A DNA stretch of 50,592 nucleotides, from contig CAMKEI010000010.1 of the NCBI GenBank assembly GCA_946411525.1, forward strand, positions 1-50,592, in the 5' to 3' direction. This stretch comes from an uncultured Clostridia bacterium. Lineage in GTDB: Bacteria > Bacillota > Clostridia > Christensenellales > Aristaeellaceae. The translations under genes were made by a program, and so were the position numbers. The notes beneath the pieces are model-generated. The model did not search any database, was not told where the DNA came from, and saw only the letters and a program-made list of their open reading frames with translations. Below, in pieces: positions 34,797 to 42,572 of the stretch. How positions within the stretch are numbered: the first letter of the stretch is position 1; every line of letters starts with the position of its first letter.

Positions 34797-35714
34797 TCAG
34801 CACGCTCCTTTCAGTTCGTTCAGCGTTTTAATTCCGTATTTATCCATGACAGCCGGCAGATCATTGATGATCTTTTTGCATGCACAGGGATCGGTCAGGT
34901 TTGCGGCGCCGACCTCCACTGCCGCAGCGCCGGCCATCATCATCTCCAGCACATCCTCCGCGGTTGTCACGCCGCCCATGCCCACCACCGGGATCTTTAC
35001 CGCCCGGCACACCTGCCAGACCATCCGCAGCGCCACCGGAAAAACCGCCGGACCGCTGACACCGCCCATTACATTTCTGATCACCGGTTTCCGGGTCCTC
35101 AGATCGATGCGCATGCCCTGCAGTGTGTTGATCAGGGATACACCGTCCGCGCCGGCATCCTCACAAGCCTTCGCGATGGCAGCAATGTCCGTCACATTCG
35201 GGCTGAGCTTCATGATGACTGGCTTGGCCGTAACCTTCTTCACCGCCGCTGTCACTTCTGCCGCTGCTTTCGGATCCGTGCCGAAGCTCATGCCGCCGCC
35301 GTGAACATTCGGGCAGGAGATGTTGACTTCGAGCCAGCCGACCTGTTCCTCTTTGTCCAGCTTTTCGCAGGTGAATGCGTAATCCTCCACGCTGAAACCG
35401 CTGACATTCGCCATCACCGGCTTATGGAAAACTTCCTTCAGCTTCGGCAATTCCTCTGCAATCACTTTCTCGACACCGGGGTTCTGCAGGCCCACCGCGT
35501 TGATCATACCAGCTGCGCATTCCGCGATGCGGGGCGTCGGATTCCCGAATCGGGGATCCTTCGTCGTACCCTTGAAAGAAAAGGTGCCCAGACAATTGAT
35601 GTCGTACCACTGCGCAAACTCATAGCCGAAACCGAAAGTGCCGCTGGCGGGGATGACCGGGTTGTCCAGTTCGATCCCGCACAGGTTCGTTGATAAACGT
35701 TTGTTGTCCACCAT
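34797..35714 (-). CDS. pyrD: Dihydroorotate dehydrogenase, class 1B catalytic subunit
   Basis: A 305-residue FMN enzyme oxidising dihydroorotate to orotate. [13 protein letters not shown], the NISCPN loop with the class 1 active Cys, [11 protein letters not shown], and [19 protein letters not shown] match class 1B. It works with PyrK, encoded upstream, which passes electrons to NAD+. A TTG precedes the ATG; ATG at 35714 is taken although GGAGA is close. A 239-bp gap of structured repeats separates it from pyrK. Confidence 0.94.
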   Translation of the reverse strand: MVDNKRLSTNLCGIELDNPVIPASGTFGFGYEFAQWYDINCLGTFSFKGTTKDPRFGNPTPRIAECAAGMINAVGLQNPGVEKVIAEELPKLKEVFHKPVMANVSGFSVEDYAFTCEKLDKEEQVGWLEVNISCPNVHGGGMSFGTDPKAAAEVTAAVKKVTAKPVIMKLSPNVTDIAAIAKACEDAGADGVSLINTLQGMRIDLRTRKPVIRNVMGGVSGPAVFPVALRMVWQVCRAVKIPVVGMGGVTTAEDVLEMMMAGAAAVEVGAANLTDPCACKKIINDLPAVMDKYGIKTLNELKGAC

Positions 35715-35739
35715 CAATTCTCCATTCCTCAGCGTTCCG

Positions 35740-35789
35740 CAACCTCAATCGGCGCGACTCCGCACAGCGGAGCTCGCTTGTTTCGGCTG
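35740..35789 (-). repeat. Dispersed structured repeat, copy 2 (pyrK/pyrD gap)
   Basis: CAACCTCAATCG, hairpin CTCCGC-ACA-GCGGAG, then CTTGTTTCGGCTG: the same frame as 29806-29860, with the hairpin stem changed on both arms. It ends about 26 bases before the pyrD start, in the mRNA leader of pyrD. Confidence 0.7.
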
Positions 35790-35803
35790 GATACCCAGGG
35801 CTG

Positions 35804-35953
35804 CCGCCCGATTTCCGCTGAGAAAGAGCCACCGGCTCTTTCTCCAGGCGCTCCAAACCCCAGAATCGATGAGATTTCATGCCAGGGCTCCGCCCGTTCT
35901 CCACTGAAAACGATCCACTGGATCGTTTTCCGGGCGTTTCGAACCCACGGCGG
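35804..35953 (-). repeat. Two tandem hairpin repeat units in the pyrK/pyrD gap
   Basis: Units start at 35804 and 35890, each opening CCGCCCG. Each carries an 11-bp perfect hairpin with a 3-base loop (35820-35844, GAGAAAGAGCC arm; 35906-35930, GAAAACGATCC arm) followed by a CC.GGCG.T.C.AACCC-like tail. Stem bases differ between units yet pair in both. Neither hairpin has a T-run, so they are not ordinary terminators. Confidence 0.75.
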
Positions 35954-36694
35954 TCATCGATTCTTCGCCCACAGGATCTCCTCCTTCTCCAGCACCGGGC
36001 CTTCCCGGCAGATGCGCTTGTATCCGGTGACAGTTTTGCAGCTGCAGCCCATGCAGGCGCCGAAACCGCAGCCCATTCGCTCCTCGAAGGAGAACTGGCC
36101 GGAAGTCTTTGCCGCCCGCCAGACCGCCCGGAGCATCGGTTCCGGTCCACAGGTAAAAAAGTAACTGTAATCCGCCGGAAGGGCGTCGGTCACAAATCCT
36201 TTTGTCCCATAACTGCCATCCGCAGTGGTCACCGCAACCTCACAGCCGAGGGCTTTGAAATCCTCCTCACCAAAGACTTCCTCCGCCGTGTTGAATCCCA
36301 GCACCACATGTACGTTTTTACCCGCTGCAGTCAGCCGTTTTGCCAGCAGGTACAGGGGCGGCACGCCTGCTCCGCCACCCAGCAGCAGCGGTGAATCCCC
36401 TGCTTTGGACAGGTCGTAGCCGTTGCCGAGACCGGTCAGCACGTCCAGGGTGTTCCCCGCTTTCATGCCTGCCATCTGCTCCGTACCTTTGCCCACCACC
36501 TTGTACAGGATCGTCAGGCTACCGGGTTCGGAATCATATACGGAGATCGGCCGGCGCAGGAACAGTCCGTCCAGGCGGATATTCACAAACCCGCCGGGCT
36601 TCTGCTGCTCCAGACCCGGTGCCTCCAGCCGCATGCGGTATACGGCAGCGGTAACCGGTGTGTTTTCTGTAACGGTCAATAACTGCTGTTTCAT
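35954..36694 (-). CDS. pyrK: Dihydroorotate dehydrogenase electron-transfer subunit
   Basis: A 246-residue ferredoxin-reductase-like protein. The FAD segment LRRPISVYD and NAD segment LLLGGGAGVPPLYLLAKRL are present, and four cysteines in ERMGCGFGACMGCSCKT and RICREGPV bind the 2Fe-2S cluster. It takes electrons from PyrD and reduces NAD+. AGAGGAAAAG precedes the ATG. The last codons merge into the tandem hairpin repeats that follow. Confidence 0.95.
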   Translation of the reverse strand: MKQQLLTVTENTPVTAAVYRMRLEAPGLEQQKPGGFVNIRLDGLFLRRPISVYDSEPGSLTILYKVVGKGTEQMAGMKAGNTLDVLTGLGNGYDLSKAGDSPLLLGGGAGVPPLYLLAKRLTAAGKNVHVVLGFNTAEEVFGEEDFKALGCEVAVTTADGSYGTKGFVTDALPADYSYFFTCGPEPMLRAVWRAAKTSGQFSFEERMGCGFGACMGCSCKTVTGYKRICREGPVLEKEEILWAKNR

Positions 36695-36784
36695 CTTTTC
36701 CTCTTTTATCAGGGAGCTCCCTGCTTTGCCCGTGATGGCTCCCTTCAGCTTCCTGCCTTCATCATTCTGAATGATAAATTGATC

Positions 36785-39700
36785 TTACGCGTCAATGGTC
36801 GAAATCGTCAGGGTTGTTTCTTCCAGGACATCCAGCAGCACGCGGACCGTATCGAGGCTGGTAAAGATCGTCGCGTTGTTCTCGGTGGCGCAGCGGCGGA
36901 TCTGCAGGCCGTCGCTTTCGCTCTCCGGCTCGCCGATTTCCCGGGTGTTGATGATGTACGCCACATGACCCTGGCGGATGCTGTCCAGTATTTCGCCTGA
37001 ACCCTGGCTGATTTTCAGCATCGAATGTGTACGGATGCCGTTTTCCTTCAGGAAGCGGGCTGTGCCACGGGTTGCCTCAATGTTGAAACCCAGATTATAA
37101 AAACGGCGGATCAACGGGAGCGCCTCATTCTTATCCCGGTCGGCAATGGTCGCGAGCACCGTACCGTAATTTTGCAGCCGGGTGCCTCCGGCCTGCAGCG
37201 CCTTGTACAGCGCGCGGTTCAGTTTGTCGTCATAGCCGATCGCTTCACCCGTGGATTTCATCTCAGGGCTCAGGTAAGCGTCAAGGCCCTTGATTTTGTT
37301 GAAAGAGAAGACCGGTACCTTGACGTAGAAGCGCTTCTTTTCTTCCGGATAGAGATCGAAGAACCCCTGCTCCTTCAGGCTTTTGCCGAGGATGACCTCG
37401 GTGGCGATATCCGCCAGGGAATAGCCGGTCGCCTTGCTCAGGAACGGCACAGTGCGGCTGGAGCGCGGATTCACCTCAATGATGTAGACGTTCTCGTTCT
37501 CATCCACAATGAACTGGATATTGTACAGCCCGACGATACCGATGCCCAGGCCAAGCTTCTTCGCATACTGCAGGATGATCCCCTTCACCCTGTTGCTGAT
37601 GGAGAAAGTCGGATAGACGGAAATGGAGTCACCGCTGTGGATACCGGTGCGCTCCACCAGTTCCATGATGCCCGGCACGAAAACGTCCCGGCCGTCGCAG
37701 ATCGCGTCAACCTCGACTTCCTTCCCCCGGATATACTTGTCGACCAGCACCGGTTTATCCGCGTCGATCTCCACCGCGGTGCGCAGGTAATGGCGCAGCT
37801 GCTCCTCATCCCCGACAATCTGCATCGCGCGGCCGCCCAGCACGAAGCTGGGCCGCACCAACACCGGATAGCCGATCTCCTCGGCCGCCTTTACACCGTC
37901 CTCAATGCGGGTAACCGCCCGGCCTTGAGGCTGCGGAATGTTCAGACTCTCTAGGATTTTTTCGAAGCTGTCCCGATTCTCAGCCCGCTCGATTGCCGCA
38001 CAGTCCGTGCCGATGATCTTCACACCGCGTTCCATCAGCGGTTCGGCAAGATTGATGGCTGTCTGGCCGCCGAGGGAAGCAATAACGCCTTCCGGCTGCT
38101 CAAAGTCGATAATCGCCATGACGTCTTCCGGCGTCAGAGGCTCGAAATAGAGCTTGTCGGCGGTGGTGTAGTCCGTGGAAACAGTCTCCGGATTATTATT
38201 GATGATGATCGCCTCATAGTCCGCGCGACGAATGGTCTGCACCGCGTGCACGGTGGAATAGTCAAACTCCACGCCCTGGCCGATACGGATCGGTCCGGCG
38301 CCCAACACGACAATTTTCTTCTTCTCCGTCAGAATGGAATCATTCTTTCCTGAATAGCTGGAGTAGAGGTAGGCGATGTACTTGCCGGTATGCAGGGTAT
38401 CCACCATGCGGAAAACCGGCACGATGCCGTTCTTTTTCCGAAGGGCATAGACGTCCGTTTCCTTCATTCTCCAGAGCAGGGAGATTTCCCGGTCCCCGAA
38501 GCCCATGACCTTCGCTTCCTTAAGAAGCACGGTGTCTCCCGGGGCAGCCTTCAGACGGTTCTCCATCTCTGTGATCTTTTTGATGCTCTCCAGGAAAAGC
38601 TCTGTGATCAGGGTCTTTTCATGGATCATATCAATTGAGACGTTCCGGCGCAGCAGCTCTGAGACTGCAAAGAGCGTATCCGCCCGGAAGTCCTTTACAT
38701 AATCCAGCAGTTCCTCCGTGTTCTTACCGTCGAACTTCGCCAGATGCAGATGGCATACGCCGGTTTCCAGGCTCCGCACACTCTTGAGGATGCATTCTTC
38801 CAGGTTGCTGCCGATGCCCATGACTTCGCCGGTCGCTTTCATCTGCGTGCCCAGCATGTTGCTGGCGGAAGTGAACTTGTCAAAGGGGAAACGAGGGAAC
38901 TTCGCCACAATATACTCGAGGGAAGGTTCCATTGCGGCGGTACCGCCGGCTACCGGGATCTCCTCCAGCGCCATACCCAGGGCAATTTTCGCCGTAACCC
39001 GGGCGATCGGGTAACCGCTGGCTTTGCTCGCCAGGGCGGAAGACCGGCTGACCCGGGGGTTGACCTCGATCAGGTAGTATTTGCTGCTGTTTGGGTCCAG
39101 CGCGAACTGCACATTGCAGCCGCCCTCGACCTTCAGCTCACGGATGATTCTGATCGCGCTGTCATTGAGCATCTTCAGATCATGCTCGTTCAGACTCAGG
39201 ATCGGCGCGACCACGACACTGTCGCCGGTATGTACGCCAACGGGATCCACGTTTTCCATGCCGCAGATCGTAATCGCCCTGTCATTGCTGTCCCGCATGA
39301 CCTCGAATTCGATCTCCTTGTAGCCGCGGACGCTCTTTTCAACCAGCACCTGGTGAACAGGACTGAGCCGGAAGGCGTTCGTGCCAATCTCAATCAGTTC
39401 CTCCTCGTTGTTGGCAAAGCCTCCGCCGGTGCCGCCCAGCGTGAAAGCCGGCCGCAGCACGACCGGATAACCGATATCCAGCGCAGCTTTCTTTGCCTCT
39501 TCCAGATTGTAGGTGATTTCACTGGGAATAACCGGTTCGCCGATGGACTCGCACATTTCCTTGAACAGCTCACGATCCTCCGCCCGCTCAATACTACGGC
39601 TGCTGGTGCCCAGCAATTCCACGCCGCATTCCTTCAGCACGCCTTTTCGCTCCAGCTGCACCGCCAGGTTCAGGCCGGTCTGTCCGCCGATGCCGGGCAC

Positions 39701-39958
39701 GATCGCGTCAGGGCGCTCATACCGCAGGATCTTCGCGATATATTCCAGTGTCAGCGGCTCCATATAGACTTTGTCCGCGATAGAGGTGTCTGTCATGATC
39801 GTCGCCGGGTTCGAGTTGCACAGCACGACCTCGTATCCTTCCTCTTTCAGCGCCAGGCACGCCTGGGTGCCGGCATAGTCAAATTCCGCCGCCTGACCGA
39901 TAACAATGGGGCCGCTGCCGATAATCAGTACTTTTTTGATGTCTGTCCGCTTTGCCAT
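36785..39958 (-). CDS. carB: Carbamoyl-phosphate synthase large subunit
   Basis: A 1057-residue CarB with two homologous ATP-grasp synthetase halves: IGSGPIVIGQAAEFDYAG at the start and GAGPIRIGQGVEFDYSTVH near residue 550, then the C-terminal MGS-like allosteric domain. It makes carbamoyl phosphate from bicarbonate, ammonia and 2 ATP. The glutaminase partner CarA, usually encoded next to it, is absent from this operon. GGAGGAATAAAG precedes the ATG; pyrC ends 18 bp upstream. Confidence 0.96.
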   Translation of the reverse strand: MAKRTDIKKVLIIGSGPIVIGQAAEFDYAGTQACLALKEEGYEVVLCNSNPATIMTDTSIADKVYMEPLTLEYIAKILRYERPDAIVPGIGGQTGLNLAVQLERKGVLKECGVELLGTSSRSIERAEDRELFKEMCESIGEPVIPSEITYNLEEAKKAALDIGYPVVLRPAFTLGGTGGGFANNEEELIEIGTNAFRLSPVHQVLVEKSVRGYKEIEFEVMRDSNDRAITICGMENVDPVGVHTGDSVVVAPILSLNEHDLKMLNDSAIRIIRELKVEGGCNVQFALDPNSSKYYLIEVNPRVSRSSALASKASGYPIARVTAKIALGMALEEIPVAGGTAAMEPSLEYIVAKFPRFPFDKFTSASNMLGTQMKATGEVMGIGSNLEECILKSVRSLETGVCHLHLAKFDGKNTEELLDYVKDFRADTLFAVSELLRRNVSIDMIHEKTLITELFLESIKKITEMENRLKAAPGDTVLLKEAKVMGFGDREISLLWRMKETDVYALRKKNGIVPVFRMVDTLHTGKYIAYLYSSYSGKNDSILTEKKKIVVLGAGPIRIGQGVEFDYSTVHAVQTIRRADYEAIIINNNPETVSTDYTTADKLYFEPLTPEDVMAIIDFEQPEGVIASLGGQTAINLAEPLMERGVKIIGTDCAAIERAENRDSFEKILESLNIPQPQGRAVTRIEDGVKAAEEIGYPVLVRPSFVLGGRAMQIVGDEEQLRHYLRTAVEIDADKPVLVDKYIRGKEVEVDAICDGRDVFVPGIMELVERTGIHSGDSISVYPTFSISNRVKGIILQYAKKLGLGIGIVGLYNIQFIVDENENVYIIEVNPRSSRTVPFLSKATGYSLADIATEVILGKSLKEQGFFDLYPEEKKRFYVKVPVFSFNKIKGLDAYLSPEMKSTGEAIGYDDKLNRALYKALQAGGTRLQNYGTVLATIADRDKNEALPLIRRFYNLGFNIEATRGTARFLKENGIRTHSMLKISQGSGEILDSIRQGHVAYIINTREIGEPESESDGLQIRRCATENNATIFTSLDTVRVLLDVLEETTLTISTIDA

Positions 39959-39976
39959 GTTCTTTATTCCTCCATC

Positions 39977-41158
39977 TCAATATGCATACACCGTTCTGCC
40001 CGCATGCACCGTTTTCAGGCACCGGCCATAAACGACGCACCCCTCGAAGGGCGTTGCTTTTCCCTTGCTTTCAAACTCCTCCGGATCGATCCTGTAACAC
40101 GCATCCAGATCCCATTCACATAAATCGTCCTCCCGAAGCGGAATCCCGAAGCGTTCCCGCGGCGCAACCGCCATCAGGCCGATCAGCCTTTCCAGCGGCA
40201 GGATCCCGGTCTTCACCAGCCCGGTGTACAGTACCGGGAAAGCGCATTCCAGTCCAACAACGCCGAAAGCGCTCCCCGCGAGCCCGCGGCTCTTCTCCTC
40301 CGGGCTGTGCGGCGCATGATCCGTGGCGATCATATCGATCGTGCCATCCGCGAGGGCTTCCAGCAGGGCTTCCCGGTCTTCCTTTGCCCGCAGCGGCGGA
40401 TTCATCCGGAAACGACCGTCTTCCTGCAGGTCGTTCTCATCCAACAGCAGATAATGCGGTCCGGTCTCGCAGGTTACGTCCACGCCGTCTTTCTTTGCCT
40501 TCCGGATCAGTTCCGCGCTTTCCCTGCAGCTGATGTGGCATACATGGTAGGCGCATCCGGTTTCCTTTGCCAGATTCAGATCCCTGGCGATCGGACCCCA
40601 CTCGCTTTCGGAACAAATCCCCCTGTGCCCGTGAGCCGCAGCGTATCTTCCGTCATGGATATACCCGCCCCTGACCAGCGTTTCGTCCTCACAGTGTGCG
40701 GCGAGCACGCGGCCGAGTTTCCGGCAGCGCTCCATCAGGGAGCGCATCATGCTTTCACTCTGAACGCCTTTTCCGTCATCCGAGAAAGCGATTACCCGGG
40801 GTGCCAGCTCTTCCAGCGCCGCAGCTTCCTCTCCCTTCTCCCCGACGGTCAGCGCCGCATATGGCCAGATATCCACAATCCCGCCTGCCGCACGGATCAG
40901 CTGCTCTTCTTCCTGCAGATGGGCCGGACTGTCCGGAACCGGGTTCAGGTTCGGCATCGCGCATACGGCGGTATACCCGCCGCGGGCTGCCGCCCTGCTC
41001 CCGGTAACCATTGTTTCCTTATAAGAAAAACCCGGCTCCCTGAAGTGTACATGCACATCACAGAAGCCGGGAAAGATAACGCTGCCTTTCTCTTTGCGGA
41101 CAAGTATCCCCTGGGGCGCTCTGGCGGGGATCCAAGCCGTTTCCTGTCTGACCGTCAC
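39977..41158 (-). CDS. pyrC: Dihydroorotase
   Basis: A 393-residue class I dihydroorotase cyclising carbamoyl aspartate. The metal site DVHVHFREPG (His36, His38) and IATDHAPHS Asp are visible. The N-terminal beta part before HxH is only about 35 residues, shorter than usual. No ATG fits: the in-frame ATG at 41257 lies inside the attenuator leader and lacks a ribosome site, so the GTG at 41158 after a G-run (GGGGGGG) is preferred. This start is uncertain. First gene of the pyrimidine operon. Confidence 0.88.
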   Translation of the reverse strand: MTVRQETAWIPARAPQGILVRKEKGSVIFPGFCDVHVHFREPGFSYKETMVTGSRAAARGGYTAVCAMPNLNPVPDSPAHLQEEEQLIRAAGGIVDIWPYAALTVGEKGEEAAALEELAPRVIAFSDDGKGVQSESMMRSLMERCRKLGRVLAAHCEDETLVRGGYIHDGRYAAAHGHRGICSESEWGPIARDLNLAKETGCAYHVCHISCRESAELIRKAKKDGVDVTCETGPHYLLLDENDLQEDGRFRMNPPLRAKEDREALLEALADGTIDMIATDHAPHSPEEKSRGLAGSAFGVVGLECAFPVLYTGLVKTGILPLERLIGLMAVAPRERFGIPLREDDLCEWDLDACYRIDPEEFESKGKATPFEGCVVYGRCLKTVHAGRTVYAY

Positions 41159-41190
41159 CTTGCAGCCCCCCCTGTTCCAATAGTCAAATG

Positions 41191-41217
41191 AAAAACCCTG
41201 CCGGAGATTCGGCAGAG
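41191..41217 (-). terminator. Attenuator (intrinsic terminator) in the pyrimidine leader
   Basis: Minus strand CTCTGCCG pairs with CGGCAGGG (one G-U) around AATCTC and is followed by TTTTTC. It lies about 30 bases before the pyrC GTG and would stop transcription before the operon. Confidence 0.8.
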
Positions 41218-41267
41218 TTCGGATCGCATAATGACAGCGTCTGCTGCACCGCAGCATGCGCGCAATC

Positions 41268-41306
41268 CCAATCTTGCCGATATCTCTGTATCGTCTTAAA
41301 GATCGG
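41268..41306 (-). promoter_or_regulatory. Candidate PyrR-binding anti-antiterminator hairpin
   Basis: Minus strand: lower stem CCGATCTT/AAGATTGG (41299-41306 with 41268-41275, one G-U), a purine-rich internal loop TAAGA opposite GC, upper stem CGATA/TATCG, and hexaloop CAGAGA (41283-41288). The hexaloop equals the CNGNGA loop of PyrR binding sites. TCGGCA on its 3' side can also pair with TGCCGA in the attenuator (41209-41214), giving an antiterminator. Confidence 0.7.
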
Positions 41307-41317
41307 TACCGGGATAT

Positions 41318-41346
41318 TTTTTATCATATCACCGTACCCTTGTCAA
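41318..41346 (-). promoter_or_regulatory. Promoter of the pyrimidine operon
   Basis: Minus strand TTGACA (41341-41346) with an AT-rich -10 at 17 bp (TAAAAA, 41318-41323); TATGAT nearby is too close for a standard spacer. The -35 contains the TGA stop of the preceding gene and lies in the palindrome CCCTTGTCAAGGG (41337-41349). Confidence 0.6.
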
Positions 41347-42569
41347 GGGTCATTTTGTGCCTGTTTCTGTTCTTCTTCAGATTCCGCTTTCTGTTCAGCA
41401 GCGGATCCGTTTCCGTTCATCGCGACGTCCAGCATCTCCTGCCGTTTCTCCGGCGACATGGTCTCCCAGCTGCGTTCAGTGCTTTCCTCCCGGCGACCGC
41501 GGACCCAGTCGATCACATTGCCGAAGCCCAGGGTCACCGCCTGTGCCGTCAGGCGGGCGAATACCCGGCGTATCTCCGGATCCACCTCTTTCCGGTTGCC
41601 GACCATGGTCAGAAGCGTCCTCAGCTTTTCACCGGTCAGATCGCTCATCTTCGTCGCCTTCGTGGATTCCGCCATGCCGAACAGCGCATCAACAAATGCA
41701 GCGCGCTGTTCCGGTGTGCTGTTCTGCAGCCATTCATGCAGGGTGTCCCGCACAACCACCGCCGTCTGATCAACCGCCCGGAGCGTCTCAAACCGTGGTC
41801 CGTAAATCCGCCAGCTCATGGGGTCATGCTGGCTGATACCGCTGGCGGTGGAACGTACCACTGTGTAAGGCTCATAATAATCCATCAGCATGCCGATGAT
41901 GCTGGTCTGGGGAACAAAGGAGTGGATTTTGTCCTTGATCCGCAGATATTCTTCTGTCTGGGACGTCTCCCGGTTCATACCCGGCCCGTCGTAGGACCAG
42001 ATGCCTTCGATCCTGTCCTGGACCCGCTTTTTCGCGTAAACCGCGGCGTAGACCGCCAGGTTGCCGCCCTTGCTGTGGCCGACCAGGCGCAGCGGGCGCT
42101 TCGACAGCGCAGCTGCGCGGCCCAGATACAGGATCGCCGCCTCCTGGGCGGGTACCCGCGTCGTATAGGCCATGTTAAAATCTTCATGCCAGCCGATGAG
42201 CGTGTTGTCCGTGCCCCGGAAAGCCACGCAGGTGGTTCCATCCGGCAAATCCAGGCAAAGAGCGGAGAATTGCATCCCGATATCAGCATCCGTCAGGGCG
42301 ATGGCATGGTGCAGTTTGCATCCGCGGAAACGTTCAGAAGCCGACATGCCCTGAAATACCTTCTTCCGACCGGGGAAACTGCTGCTTGTTCCTTCCTGTA
42401 CCAGGTCGATCCGGCCCATTTCTTCCAGGGTCCAGCCCTTTGGATCCCGTCCGCCGTGAAAATTCAGATAGCTGAGGGTGGCTACCAGCAGACCGTCAAT
42501 CTCGTTCCATGGCGAAACCTCAAAAGGGATATCTCCCCGCCAGGCCAGATAGTCCACCATGTTCGCCAT
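41343..42569 (-). CDS. DUF2974 (Mbeg1-like) alpha/beta-hydrolase
   Basis: A 408-residue cytosolic protein with a lipase-like fold: VAFRGTDNTLIGWHEDF (oxyanion-type lipase strand), LVGHSKGGNLAVYAA as the nucleophile elbow (Ser in GHSKG), and SYDGPGMN. This matches DUF2974, found widely in Firmicutes with unknown substrate. The C-terminal ~130 residues are charged and helical, ending Glu/Gln-rich. It starts just after ftsK's stop, with AAGGAA about 11 bases from the ATG, so it may be expressed by readthrough of that operon. Confidence 0.82.
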   Translation of the reverse strand: MANMVDYLAWRGDIPFEVSPWNEIDGLLVATLSYLNFHGGRDPKGWTLEEMGRIDLVQEGTSSSFPGRKKVFQGMSASERFRGCKLHHAIALTDADIGMQFSALCLDLPDGTTCVAFRGTDNTLIGWHEDFNMAYTTRVPAQEAAILYLGRAAALSKRPLRLVGHSKGGNLAVYAAVYAKKRVQDRIEGIWSYDGPGMNRETSQTEEYLRIKDKIHSFVPQTSIIGMLMDYYEPYTVVRSTASGISQHDPMSWRIYGPRFETLRAVDQTAVVVRDTLHEWLQNSTPEQRAAFVDALFGMAESTKATKMSDLTGEKLRTLLTMVGNRKEVDPEIRRVFARLTAQAVTLGFGNVIDWVRGRREESTERSWETMSPEKRQEMLDVAMNGNGSAAEQKAESEEEQKQAQNDP

Positions 42570-42572
42570 GTA

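Noticed and set aside
35820-35930. Hairpins between pyrK and pyrD as terminators
   Set aside because: Neither stem is followed by a T-run on either strand, and genes on both sides belong to one pathway operon.
41159-41257. N-terminal extension of pyrC or an Arg-rich leader peptide starting at 41257
   Set aside because: In-frame and without a stop, but no ribosome site precedes it and it covers the attenuator hairpin; a PyrR-type structure explains the region better.
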